64,000 nucleotides of DNA from Leptasterias polaris (lineage: Eukaryota; Echinodermata; Asteroidea; Forcipulatida; Asteriidae): positions 620,001 to 684,000 of the forward strand of contig JAZGTN010000044.1 in NCBI GenBank assembly GCA_037783415.1. Direction: 5' to 3'. The first letter of the stretch is position 1; each line of letters opens with the position of its first letter. The translations under genes and the position numbers were made by a program. The notes under the pieces were generated by a model. It worked only from the letters and a program-made list of their open reading frames with translations, ran no database searches and was not told the origin of the DNA. Below are positions 25,832 to 36,794 of this stretch, piece by piece.

Positions 25832-25982
25832 GTCACTGACATCCACCCTTTGCTTCTTTTGTTTTTCCACCCACAATGCATTGCCGCTCTGCTTGCTGGT
25901 TTATGTTAATGACTCTGCCTGTCCCATGCTGCAATCCCATTGGCCAAAATCCATCATGGCTGCGCATACTAATAAGCTTCAG
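25832..25982 (+). promoter_or_regulatory. mbnl: AG-exclusion zone with distal branch point and YGCY cluster
   Basis: There is no AG dinucleotide from 25832 to 25974 (143 nt), then TAAG and the used CTTCAG. A consensus branch site (CACTGAC, A at about 25839) followed by a pyrimidine tract (CCCTTTGCTTCTTTTG...) sits about 140 nt before the exon rather than the usual 20-40. Seven YGCY motifs, the MBNL binding site, lie between 25851 and 25930. A second TACTAAT close to the exon is too near the AG to be its branch site. This is the architecture of a self-regulated alternative exon. Confidence 0.75.
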
Positions 25983-26042
25983 ACCACGCCTGAAACAATC
26001 AGCAAGAAACGAGCCCGGGAGCCTGCAGATGACATCATTCTG
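25983..26042 (+). CDS. mbnl: MBNL alternative exon encoding a nuclear localisation signal (20 codons)
   Basis: A 60-nt exon, phase 0/0, preceded by cttcag and ending at the weak donor CTG|gtactg. It encodes TTPETISKKRAREPADDIIL. KKRAR is a strong basic NLS. Position and pattern match the vertebrate 54-nt exon, whose KRPLEATFDL segment controls nuclear localisation; the next exon here continues LPPAKKG where vertebrates have LPPLPKRP, so a two-part basic signal is kept. Skipping keeps the frame and should leave more protein in the cytoplasm. Exact acceptor choice (25975 or 25982) affects only six bases; 25982 keeps the phase. Confidence 0.85.
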
Positions 26043-29000
26043 GTACTGGAAAAAATAGTCTTGTCTTATGCTTTGCATTTTTTATTATTCATTTATGTAA
26101 ATGTATTCTGATTTGATGTAGATTTATTTAAAGTAGTTAACTGGCCAATCAGTGCATGTGGTGATGGCACACATGCATCCTTATTTAAACAAATGAAATG
26201 GTGGCAATGTTTGAATGTCCAGCACTTTTCCAAGAAAACAAACAGCAAACACAAATTGGTTATTTTGTATATGTCTTCATTTGCAATTTCCATCTGATTG
26301 TTTTAAACTTTTTCTAACCCAAAAAATATTTGCCAAGTCCTATATTTCTGTACTGCATTTTTGATTAGTTTTTGCACAACTTTCTTTGATTCCAACACTT
26401 CAAGTCCGTTTTGAAGAAAAACAATTTGAATTGCTTATTAATGATATGAAAGTTGTTGTTTTTTACAATCAAAAATGGAAAATAAAAATAAAATGAACAA
26501 AATTGTAATTTATATATTCACACATTTTTCCCATTTCACTTTGTTGGCATGATATTTGAATACTCTGCTGAAAGAAAGCGAAGAAAGTCCTTTATGGAAA
26601 AAAAAAACACTTTTTAATAGTAGAAACATGGTTTGATGGTTAGCTAACTCCAGCCCTTTCTAGTCAGTCAATCATTTAGAAAACTTTGACTGCAGCCAAA
26701 TATTAATCACTCATGCACCCTGGACAGTTAATAACAATAGAATACTGTGTCAAGTTTTTGGTAATAGTTTATTTAGGTTAAATGGAATGCCAGCTTGCTG
26801 TTTAGATTTTTCACCTTGTTGTGTTTCCTTTCCAGATAAATGGCTTCAATGAAACCAAAACTCAACCAAATTAACTTTCTGGGATATTTTCCTCACATAC
26901 TTATGTTTAAAAAAGGTTTCGTTAAAAAAGAAAAGAAAAAAAAATCAATTTTGTTGTAGTAAACCAACAAAACAATTTACCATACAATGTGTGTATATCT
27001 CACTTTTAATTTTTATTCCTAACCTATTTCTCCATGCATCTTTTTTATTATAAGTTCAAAGTATATTTAACAGAATGGTTTTCCATTTGAAGACAATTTG
27101 GAAACTTCAAAACCAAGTAAAACTAATTTTATGTCTGTCCCACTGTTAACTTGTCTTCTGAAAAAAAAAATTCTAAAGAAAGTGGGACGTGCAGTTTTTA
27201 CACACATGTCAAAATACAGCAGCATGTTTGTCCTACTCCATGTTATCTCAATGGCCAAACTTTCAGCTTTTGAATTGCATCTAGGCCATTAGGTAGACAT
27301 CGTACTTTCCTAATAATGTCTTCAGTGAAAACAAAAGAAGAACAATGCAGTTGTTAGAATACTTAGTCATATTCGTTGATAAATTTTAATTAATTTGTGA
27401 AACTACTATTGCTTTCATTCTACGGGAATAAAAACTCTCAAGGAAAACAATTATGAAAAATTGCAAACTAATATCTACTTTACTTCAATTCTTTCAAATC
27501 TCTAACATGAATTTTTGAAAGTTAAAAGACAAGACAAATCTAAAACAATTCTATATATCAAGCTTTCTAATGCAAACTGCCGTTGTTAAAATTCAGCAGT
27601 AAACAAGTTAGCTGGCAGTCCATTTCTTTTTATTTTATTTATTATTATTTTTTTAATGCTAATCTGATCAAACATGGAAATGTTAGTGGCACCAGAAGAC
27701 CACTCCCAATATTTTGTTGAAATTGTCACTTAAATATTTATTGAAGGAAAAATTTTCCTTTTAGAAAGGGAAATAAGTTCAGAAAACACAACAGCTTTGA
27801 GTCGTCAAGGATATATAAAAAAAATGGTTGACAAGGGAACTAAAAATTGATCATTAGAAGTCATTTGATTGTTGAAATTAAACAAATAATATTTTTAGTA
27901 TAAAAACAACCAATGAACAAGATTTAGGCATGTCCTTCAAAAAATTCCTTGATAAAGAAAAATTAAACCAACCTTTGTGTTCTTACAGTTTCAGAACTTT
28001 ATATCCAAAAGTCTAAAAGAATACAATTTGCAGCTTGTACAGCAAACATTTCCTTGTTGTCAGTTTGGCATGAATTACTGTAGGCAGCTTCTTAGACCTC
28101 ATTGTTCTTAACGCCAATATTTGTATGCATTTTTAGGGAGGGGGTAGCTTAGTGTGTACATTTTGTGTGCCCAACTGAAAGTGCAAAAAATCAAATTTCA
28201 AATTGTTCTCTGCTATTTTTTAGTTGTTGTTAGTGCCTTGGCTTTGCATTGTCTTTGTGCTGTGGACAGAATTTCTTTACCTTTTAGTGAAAATGACATT
28301 CCAAAAGATTAAAGAAACTGCTGTGTCTAGGTCTGAGCCCTTGTTTGCACATTGACACAAAACCTAAATATACTTTTTTGTTATTATTGAAGGGAAAACC
28401 ATATAAACTACTAAAACCTGAATAATTTCTGTGATCCTCACTCTTTATAATATATTATCAGATAGGTTATAAATTTAGATTGATTAATTTGCCTAGACTG
28501 TAAAGTAGTGAGGTAGAATTAGGTCAGGTATTTTTTTCCATTACCTGCTGAAAATTGTATACTGTAAAACCAAAGTTCTGAAACAAATTCAGATTGGCTT
28601 GATTTGGAATCAGGTTGCATAATTACCTACCAAGTCTAAACAAATTGCCAGGTGTTGCTTGTTTTTAAGTGGATTGAAAATTCCATATACATGCAAATGA
28701 ATCTAGAATGATTATTCATTTCATCTTTAAATTGGAAAAAGAAGAAGGAAACAAAGGGAAAAAAGATATCAAATTGTTTGAAATATGCCAATGATTAAAC
28801 ACAATTTTATTGCATTCTTAACCAACTCTTTGTAATGAAATAAATCTTGAAAATTGCCTCAAACAGTATACAATTTTCACCTCAGCTTTTACAGATAGTT
28901 TACAAATATTAGATGTTATAAATTACAAGAGTGAGTTTTAAAAGTTTACTTTGAAGTTTTGCATGAATCATTCCAGTTCTCGTGAACCTTGTCTTTTGTT

Positions 29001-29098
29001 TTTTGTTCTCTCTTTCCCCCATCTCTCCCCCTCTCTCTATCTCTGTCTCTCTTGCTTCCACTGTCTCTCATCTTGTACTTCCAACACCGCTCTTCCAG
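26043..29098 (+). other. mbnl: Intron without recognisable features
   Basis: AT-rich intron ending in a long CT-rich tract (CTCTCTCTATCTCTGTCTCT region, 29020-29095) before the next acceptor. No repeats or RNA genes were recognised. Confidence 0.65.
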
Positions 29099-29267
29099 AA
29101 CGCTGCCTTGCCAGGACTCTTACCCCCAGCAAAGAAGGGTATTGCAGCTGCAACACACATGGCTCATCAAGGCATGTTTCAACATCATCCAGCAATGTAT
29201 CAACAAGCACTGGCAGCATCCATGCAAATGAATAGTCAACCTTCTCATCACTATATACCACCGCCAA
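29099..29267 (+). CDS. mbnl: MBNL exon: LPP/KK segment and YQQALA helix (56 codons)
   Basis: Starts in phase 0 after tcttccag and ends in phase 1 at CCA A|gtgagt. It encodes NAALPGLLPPAKKG, then MAHQGMFQHHPAMYQQALAAS, ending YIPPP. This aligns with vertebrate MBNL around AVLPPLPKRPALEK and GIFQYQQALANMQLQQ, including LPP, the following basic residues and the YQQALA core. It is in the region that in vertebrates carries the second half of the NLS and self-association activity. The change to phase 1 here lets the duplicated 84-nt exons follow. Confidence 0.95.
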
Positions 29268-30153
29268 GTGAGTTTTCAAAACGGGATGTGTTGGGGGTTT
29301 TTGTGTGTTGGTTTTTTGTTTTTTTAATTGAAGAGCCCAGTTTTTGAAGGCTGCTTGAAATTGGCCAGTTTCTCGAAGAGAAGGTATTTAAACTTAGTTG
29401 TTAATGGTTACTTTCTAGTGGCAGCCTTTAGGGAAAGTATTAATGGGCCAATTCTACTGACCACTTTTTGAGATACTTTACCTGTCACAACCCAGTAAGT
29501 TATTGTGATCCTATTTAAGAGGCCAATCTTTAAATGCATCTTGATATTATTTGAATGTCTGTGTTCTGCATTTTTCAGTTTGCTCGTTCTTTACACCCCT
29601 CCTCCGATTTATAATCAAATTTCTGCCTTGCTTTCTACAAACATGTCCTTATTTTCTGTTTTTTGAGGATTTGTATCAAATATTTTGTGGAATTGTGGTT
29701 TTGAGATAGCATGCAGTCTTGATATTTTGTTGAGCAATCTTAAAGTGGGCGACTTTAAACACCATTGGTCAAACTTACTTGATCAGTTTTATTGGCCTGC
29801 ATGATTGCAAAGCACACTATGTGTCTACTTTATGTCAAGTCTGTACAGATCCATTAGTTCTGCAAATAGCTTTATATTAAATTATCTTGGAACTCCAAGA
29901 AATTTAAGAAGTGTTCTTACGAGCTAGCCGGGTGTATTGAATTGTCATTTCTCAAAAGACAAAAATGCTGGTTAATACAAATGGATAGCAGGACTTGGTT
30001 TATTTTTTATTTTTACTTGGATGGGGCAGGTATGGGGAACGTTTGGCAGGCCGTGGACTGTGAGAACTGCAAATTTAAATCATATCTTTTGATTCTTCCC
30101 CAAGGAAAAAGGAGACTCAAATCAAACACAAATCCAATTTTTTATGTTTCCAG
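29268..30153 (+). other. mbnl: Intron
   Basis: Donor gtgagt, acceptor tatgtttccag. AT-rich, with nothing else recognised. Confidence 0.75.
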
Positions 30154-30237
30154 AAGTGTCAAAGAGCTGGCATTACCAAGGCGCAGGGAGCTGGGTTTCT
30201 CTTCCCGCTCAATCATTACAGAAAGCAGCTCAAGAAG
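30154..30237 (+). CDS. mbnl: MBNL WHYQ exon, copy 1 (84 nt)
   Basis: Phase 1/1, 28 codons, acceptor tttccag, weak donor GAAG|gtttca. In the frame set by the previous exon it encodes KVSKS then WHYQGAGSWVSLPAQ and ends KAAQEG. A copy of the same length and phase is at 32489-32572, with a long identical nucleotide run (CTGGCATTACCAAGGCGCAG). Such equal-length, equal-phase tandem exons are usually spliced as either/or, but inclusion of both would also keep the frame. I know no equivalent peptide in vertebrate MBNL. It has two Trp and no Cys, so it is not a zinc finger. Confidence 0.88.
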
Positions 30238-31419
30238 GTTTCAATATTTTCTCATTTCTTACTTTCTCATTCTTAAGTTTTCTTAATTAAGAATCTTCAT
30301 GAAATAAATGAGAGATAGTCACTGAAATTTAATTTGCAGATGTTGAGAGAAGGAAATTATTCTGATTAACAAAAATGCTTTAACGGTAACTCATTTTTTT
30401 CTCAATCATTCAATTATTTTGTTAAATGTTATGTTACTTTTATTTGTTTAATTGGTTTCGGTTTCTTTTTATTCACATTAAATTTAACAACTAAACATTT
30501 TATCTTATTCATCAATCATACCCTACTTTTGGTATGTTAACAGACAGTTCATTGGGGGGAAAAAAATTGTCAATGAATCTCAAGTAGGGAGCAACATACA
30601 AGTTGAGGTTTTTTCAGTTATTTATTGACACTACTTTGGGGTGAAGTTTGGGTTCTTTTGCTGTGGGGCTTGTGAACGTAGGTGCAGTAGGTATGGGGAT
30701 GCGCGTAATACTTACCAATGGTGTTTATTGTTAGTCCATATCAAGTTTGTGTTGGTCTTGTTTAGCTCATCCCTGTATGCTGTGTATACGTTCTCTCTAT
30801 TATCACATGTTCTTTTTCCCAACCTTGTTGCCATGGGAAGTGTGTTTCCTCACTAACCCCTGGCAGAGAAAATACAATTAAGAAATTCTGAATGGCTCGG
30901 GAATGTAACTGTTTTATGCATATTCTTTTTGACAACTTTGAAGTGTGTACTCAAACTTCAAGCTGTCTCAAATTACTGCCCTGATCATAACAGAGAAACC
31001 CTCTACAAGTTATTTCAGTGTATGCAGGAGCACTTGACAGAAAATGTATCAGTTTTTAATTAAGATGTCTAAATAGGATGAATATTTCAACGTCCCTTTG
31101 TCAGGGGTTCAGGTTTCACACTGCATGCAGGTATCAAATGTAAGGCAAGATTCCCATGGTTACAAGTGTGATCTTTCATTATTCATTCTTATGGGGAAGG
31201 TACAATATAAGTATTTCCCCTGTGGGGAGAGGGGCTATATAGGGAACTTTGGCACTCACAAAACTGCAACGATGAATTCTGTATTATGTCTTTTGCTTGA
31301 TGGCATCTTAATATCTCCCTTACATTTCATGGGAAAGCAGTTTCAAAATTTTCCAAGGTGGGAAACAACACTTCCTTATGTTATAGACATCATCAAGTCG
31401 ATGTGAATATATTTTGCAG
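30238..31419 (+). other. mbnl: Intron
   Basis: AT-rich between WHYQ copy 1 and the 51-nt exon. No other features recognised. Confidence 0.7.
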
Positions 31420-31470
31420 GGGCACCTGGGCCAAGACAGGCAATAGAAGCCATGGCCTTAGCGATGGCTG
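31420..31470 (+). CDS. mbnl: MBNL 51-nt exon (GAPGPRQAIEAMALAMAG)
   Basis: Phase 1/1, acceptor atattttgcag, donor GCTG|gtattt. It encodes GAPGPRQAIEAMALAMA with a split Gly at each end, a short Ala/Met-rich helix-like segment. It lies between the two WHYQ exons and is phase-compatible with both, and with the 53-nt exon at 35264. If the WHYQ exons are either/or, this exon would accompany copy 1 only, or be an independent cassette. No homologue recognised. Confidence 0.75.
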
Positions 31471-32488
31471 GTATTTGTTTGAATTATATGCTGTACCTTC
31501 TCCTACAGGTGAAGTAGAAGTTGCCATTGACATTATGATTAATGATATACGTTCAACCAGCTGCCATCGTTCCAAACGTGACATGCAAAGTCAAATTTTG
31601 TGGAAGCAGATTTGAAGTCTGGTTGATTCAAAATGGTTTTCAAAAGATATGGGCAAGCTATGCCCTGATTTGAATGACTTCATGTTTATGTTCTGCAAGG
31701 CATGTTGATGGTCATTTATTTCCATGGGTACTACTGGGTTTATTTGACTCGTTGCGATCGTCCCTGATTATCTTTTGATCTTCAGTGGATGATTTTCTTT
31801 GTCAATTCCTCTCCCATTTGCGAAGTTAATGGCTACTCCCCAATCCCTCATCCCAACCCTTTCCATTCCATTTATAAGACCATTTTTCACGAGGTCAAAG
31901 CACTTACGACAATTGTATGTCATTTTTATTTTTTTATTTTTTTCTTTCGATCAAAAAATGTCTGGAATACTTGCACGATTTGCACATTTAAAATAAAACG
32001 TTTGCCCCAAGGACAAGCATTCCTAGCTTTATACATTTTGTTTTGCATGTTGTTTTCAATTTTTTTTTGAAACATGGGTGTGGCACTATTTGTAGGTAAT
32101 TCAACCCATCGACGACTGGATCAGTCTTTTCATTGAATTGCATGTCACATCCAAGGATTGGTTGCCGTGTTTGCAGAATTCAATGTGCCAGCCTGAGTTT
32201 CAAGTGTGATTTCACTTGTCCACCATTTATGAAACAACTTCTATCCTATACCCAACCATTGTACCCCATTTTGATTTACTTTTCCCCTGTTTTGTTCTTA
32301 TATGGACTCTCCTTTCTGTTCACTAGTGTCTAACTCCTCTCAGTTACCTTGCAACCTGCTTCGCTTTAACCTTTGCACTTTCATTCCACTTTTTATTTAG
32401 AATAAAAAAACACAAATTTGAGACAAACAACTTAAAACCAAAGACAAAACAAAGCATGACAAAGTACACAACTGTCTTATTTTTCCAG
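31471..32488 (+). other. mbnl: Intron
   Basis: AT-rich; acceptor tatttttccag before WHYQ copy 2. Nothing further recognised. Confidence 0.7.
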
Positions 32489-32572
32489 AAATGTCAGTGA
32501 ACTGGCATTACCAAGGCGCAGGGAGCTGGGTAGCTGTACCCGCACAAACTTGGCCGAAAGCAGCCCCCGAAG
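32489..32572 (+). CDS. mbnl: MBNL WHYQ exon, copy 2 (84 nt)
   Basis: Phase 1/1, 28 codons, acceptor tttttccag, donor GAAG|gtgctc. It encodes KMSVN, then WHYQGAGSWVAVPAQ and ends KAAPEG. The WHYQGAGSW core is identical to copy 1, while flanking residues differ (SLPAQSLQ there, AVPAQTWP here; this copy has a third Trp). Conservation of the core at protein and DNA level, with divergence outside, indicates that both copies are kept by selection. Both lack an in-frame stop. The donors of both copies are poor matches to consensus, as expected for regulated exons. Confidence 0.88.
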
Positions 32573-35263
32573 GTGCTCACATTTTCCTCATTCTTATTTT
32601 AAGTTTATCCTTTCCATATTGTTTATGTTTGGTACGCATTAATTCTACACTTTTGCAAAAGTGATGACGGTCTTATTATTTCATACTTGTTGTGTGAGGA
32701 TTAAAACAGCTCATCAAAACATTTTCTCTGTATAAAAAATACCCTCAGGTTGTCTGCAGCTTGAAAATTATGAAGTCCAATACTCACATTATTATGTTGG
32801 TCTAAGCAAGTTGGATATGTTATGTAAACACCCTTTTTATCAAAACTAATCTATTTATAAAAATGAAAAGATTTACTACAATGGAGATTGAACTAAAATG
32901 AAATTCTATTCCACAATTGACTTTTTTTTAAATGAAATTTAGTCATAGAGGAATCACTGAAACTTCAAAATTCTTTTTGAATGAACAATTCCTCGCGAGA
33001 TGAATTACTGTTCAGTTTTGATGACTGTTTTGCCCTATTTAGTCGCTCACCTGCTTCAAAGTAGACCTTCATGCTTTCAAGTCAAGTCCTGCTGTCAAGT
33101 AGATTCCGCTGTTTAGGTTTACTATCATTTCATGCTTCATCCACCTTTTTAAACAGTCAACTGAAACATTACAGGAACCCCCATCCATCCATCAAATCTC
33201 AATCTACTATATGACATATTAAGTTTCCACTTTTGGAGGTCAAGAACAATGTCAGATATAGTGTTGCTCAAGTTTTCAGTCCTAAAGATGTTTTTATTGT
33301 TTTATGCATTAGCAGAAACAAACAAAAGAAAGGTTAACAAATGCAAATTAAATTCTACCACTCTGTACTTGATTCCATTGAAGAAGAGAACATCATAACC
33401 TTACCATAGTCCATCTACACACAGCTTCCTGATTCTCTTTTCCCATACACCAGTCCCTGACTTAAGTTAGCAACCCTAGGACTGCCAAGTGCAGCTCTAA
33501 TCACCAAAACTGTATGGCAGTATCAAAGCATCATCTGCCTCAATACTGATGTGTAGAGCAACATTAATTCCTTACATCTTCGTTTTCCACAGTCTCATTC
33601 AACCATTGCAGCCACATATACCTTCACAATAATCCTCCCCTCCTACAGCACTACCCTTAAACTCAGCCACTCACCCCCACCATTTCTCACATCCCACATC
33701 CATCAATCAAACTATTCACACTCATCACAAAATAGGAGTAATGGGAAAACCTATTGAGCTTGCTGTATGGCATTTGTGCTTGTTTTCATTTTGATGATAC
33801 TAACCCTATAGATGCATGTAGCATGAGTATGGTGTTGGTTTCTTAACATTACAATCAATTGGTTCATGTGGGGAGGGAAGGTGCACTTTTTGGTTAAACC
33901 TCCAAGACCCATTTCTGATTTAGTTCATTCTATCAGCTGTTTTTACTCTAAACTTATTTGCTGTCCATTATCATTGGGCAGCCACGAAGTTTTCTCTAAT
34001 TCAAATCCGTTTTAGGTTAAGAGACACCTTCATATTCCCACTAAAAAGTGTACAGGTATTCTCACAAATTATGTCAACATTTGGTTACATCGAAAAATGA
34101 AAACCTTTGTGAAGGTGTGTTATTCAGAGGAAACAATTAGCACCACCACAATGTTACCCCCCAAAAATCAAAAAGAAAATATTTTGTGTTTTTATAGAAA
34201 AGAGAACTATGAATATCTCTAATTAAAAAGGTCTGAATAACTTGTGTGGCTTCCACGGGAATATTAATCATACATGTAGACTGCCATCTCATGGTTGTTT
34301 CATGCTCTCAGAGTCTGAAGTTGTATTTAGCCAATAGAGGGGAGCAAACATCCCCCTCATCTAGCCTATTTGCCTTTGGATTGTAAGCCAGTTGAAGCTA
34401 TGATTTGGCTATAGAGATTACTGTTTCAAGAAGAACAGTTTGAAGAAGCTGAGGCCATCAAAGTTATTTCAGAAAAATTGATCTGTTTCTTAAATTTAAA
34501 AATGTATATTTATTACATATGGGAAGAAATATAAAACTGGTGTAACTTGGTCAAGCTATTATGAACTTGAGTGAAATCTTTGAGGAAGTAGGATGCAGTG
34601 TTTGCAAATGGTGACCAATACATCACAAGCCATATTTAATAAGTGTTGCTGAGTACAATGCATCCAGACAATTTTACTTGTCTTAGTCCTGTGTTGACCA
34701 TGCTTTACCAGAATGGACTAGTAAGTGGACATTGAAAGCAACTAACCTTTATCTATGACTTTATTCTTGTGACTATTGCCATATTTCAGATATTTCTGTT
34801 ATACAACTGTTGTAATTTGTATTATCTATATGATTGCTTCTGTATTCAGGATTTGTGAGAATTTTTCTAATCTGTGGTATTTTTTTCCCTCTCTCTCCCA
34901 TTCTTTCCCGAAACCATTTCCTCCATCTTCCATTTTTGACGATGCTTGCAAACTGCATCTGTAACATGCGTGCATTGTTCTGCCATGGCTGCCTTGCTTG
35001 GCATCCTCCCAAATAAAAAAAACACAACAAACAAAACAAACGTGGCACGCTTCTCCAAATCGCATGCAAACAAAAAATTTCAAAAAATGACAAAATCCAA
35101 AAACAAATCCCAACCCATCTGCTCTTCCTATATCCATAAACAAAAAAATGTTCTGTGCTTGGCTGGCTGGCTGATTTCCCCTTCCCATGATGATGTATTG
35201 TTGCCATGACGATGTGCTGTTGCCATGGCAATGCAGTTCCCATGATGCCAACTATGCCTCCAG
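32573..35263 (+). other. mbnl: Intron with a YGCY-rich 3' end
   Basis: AT-rich over most of its length. The last 320 bp are different: many TGCC/TGCT motifs and repeated CCATGATGATG / GTTGCCATG blocks, with only a weak pyrimidine tract before tgcctccag. ORFs on both strands here (including a 169-residue minus-strand one) have no family signature and are not called. Confidence 0.55.
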
Positions 35264-35316
35264 GTGCCACAGCAGCAACCATGCCTTTCTACACGCACCA
35301 AGTAATGGCTCACCAG
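35264..35316 (+). CDS. mbnl: MBNL 53-nt exon (GATAATMPFYTHQVMAHQ)
   Basis: Acceptor phase 1, donor phase 0 (CAC CAG|gtattg), 17 codons plus the split Gly. It encodes GATAATMPFYTHQVMAHQ. GAT-AT resembles the GATPATVSAA stretch in the C-terminal part of vertebrate MBNL, but the match is short. It changes phase from 1 to 0, which is what the finger 5 exon needs, so it should be constant in any isoform with the third finger pair. Confidence 0.78.
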
Positions 35317-36706
35317 GTATTGTGATGATGTGCAATCGTTTTTATGCCCCTAAACCCATAGGTTCTAGGAACACATGTTAGCATTTCTTGGTTTTATCCA
35401 GATTATAGGATGTAGAACAGCATTTTTTACTGTATGATTTTAAAAAACAAATACCAGTTTGCGGTATAAGGCTGCTCCTAATGTGAAAACATGTTTTTGT
35501 TTACTCAGTGAGTTTGAGTAATTCTAAACAAGAACGTACACTTTTACAGCTTGCATATTTTGAGTTTTGAATTGGCCTTCCTGTAGCAGCTTGATTAGCA
35601 TTGTTATCAACGCTGCATTTGATCTATAATTCATAGCCTAGGTATTTCTACACAATCAAACTTAGTGTTATTCTGCCCAATTTAGTATGTCATTGTAAAC
35701 AGAAAGGGTTTAAAATGATAGACCTTTAACAAAAATCGTATTTGTAGCAACCCAAAGTTTACTTGAATAAAATGTTACGCACTTGATGAAGCACTCTCAG
35801 AAGTTGGTCTGCCTGACATGGCTGGTTTGAAACCTGAAAGAAACAGCGTTGGCCTGGTGAGCCATATTGGCTCAGGACAGACTTGACTTATACTTTAACA
35901 TAGGTAACCAAAGTTGGACTACCTTCAATTCTTTCAGATGAGTTTCCCCATCCATTAGAAATTGATATATGAAACTTTAAAAGGAAATGAAAAGCAATAA
36001 CAAAAAAGATTTGTTTTCTCAGTATAATCACCCAATGAAACGATTTTGTTTTTCGCCGTTTAGTTTGATAAATCGTTCTTTAGACATTTAAAATTAAAAA
36101 CAAAAAATGCTGTGCTTTTTTGTTGAGCTTTTGAAAGATTGAAATTGTCATACACTGTAGAACCAGAATACCCCAACAATGCCCCTTGCATGTTAAATAA
36201 TAGCTTGTAGTTGGTGTCACTTGTCAACAGTATGATGAAGTCTTAAGTTGCTTCCAAGATAAAGTGGCTGAATATGCTGTAAAAAGAAGAACTTCTGAAC
36301 ACCTGGAATAAACCATGATGCTGGCATGATATGCTGCAAATAATTTATACATTAGCTTCTTTCCTTCTTATACACGGCAGAGAGAAAATGAAAATGCACA
36401 TAAGTCTTCAGACACTGTTGCTATGGAGACCTGGTTTTTCTAATTAGTTGTTTTCCTGTACAATCAAGCCTAGTGCGATAGAAACAATGGCAAAAACTGC
36501 TATCAAATGAAGAAAAAAATAACGCATGAAAGTTCATTTTTTTTGCAGCATGTTTCAACCTCATACTCTCATCTTATTTTAAAATCTAGAAGCAACAATT
36601 CCCTTGTATGATTTTTGTTTGTTTTTCAAATTCCCCAAGAAACTGTTTTGAAGGAGTGTGGCTGACTCCATGTTTTCTTACATGATTGTTCTGGTCCTTT
36701 TTCTAG
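35317..36706 (+). other. mbnl: Intron
   Basis: AT-rich, ending ggtcctttttctag. No repeats recognised. Confidence 0.7.
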
Positions 36707-36794
36707 CATTCGGCTGATACGATTCCTGTGTGTCGAGATTTTAAATCTGGAAGCTGTAAGAGGCCCAACTGCCGATATGCACATGTGATGGAAG
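36707..36794 (+). CDS. mbnl: MBNL exon: fifth CCCH zinc finger
   Basis: Phase 0 in, phase 1 out (GAA G|gtaaga), 29 codons. It encodes HSADTIPV then CRDFKSGSCKRPNCRYAH and VME. The finger is C-X7-C-X4-C-X3-H, with the CRxFxxGxC..CxxxH pattern of odd-numbered muscleblind fingers (compare CREFQRGNC in finger 3). With either of the two downstream exons it forms a third tandem pair. A CCCH pair of this style also occurs in other proteins such as ZC3H10, so a separate gene was considered, but the phases chain exactly with the MBNL exons and there is no nearby start codon or promoter signal. Confidence 0.88.

Noticed and set aside
25968..25976. TACTAAT as branch site of the NLS exon
   Set aside because: It is only about 8-10 nt from the acceptor, too close for a branch point; the CACTGAC upstream with its pyrimidine tract fits better.
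34773..35282. 169-codon minus-strand ORF
   Set aside because: It runs antisense to the end of an intron and part of the 53-nt MBNL exon, has no domain signature, and is rich in His/Gly/Trp from CATG/CCATGG repeats. Treated as chance.
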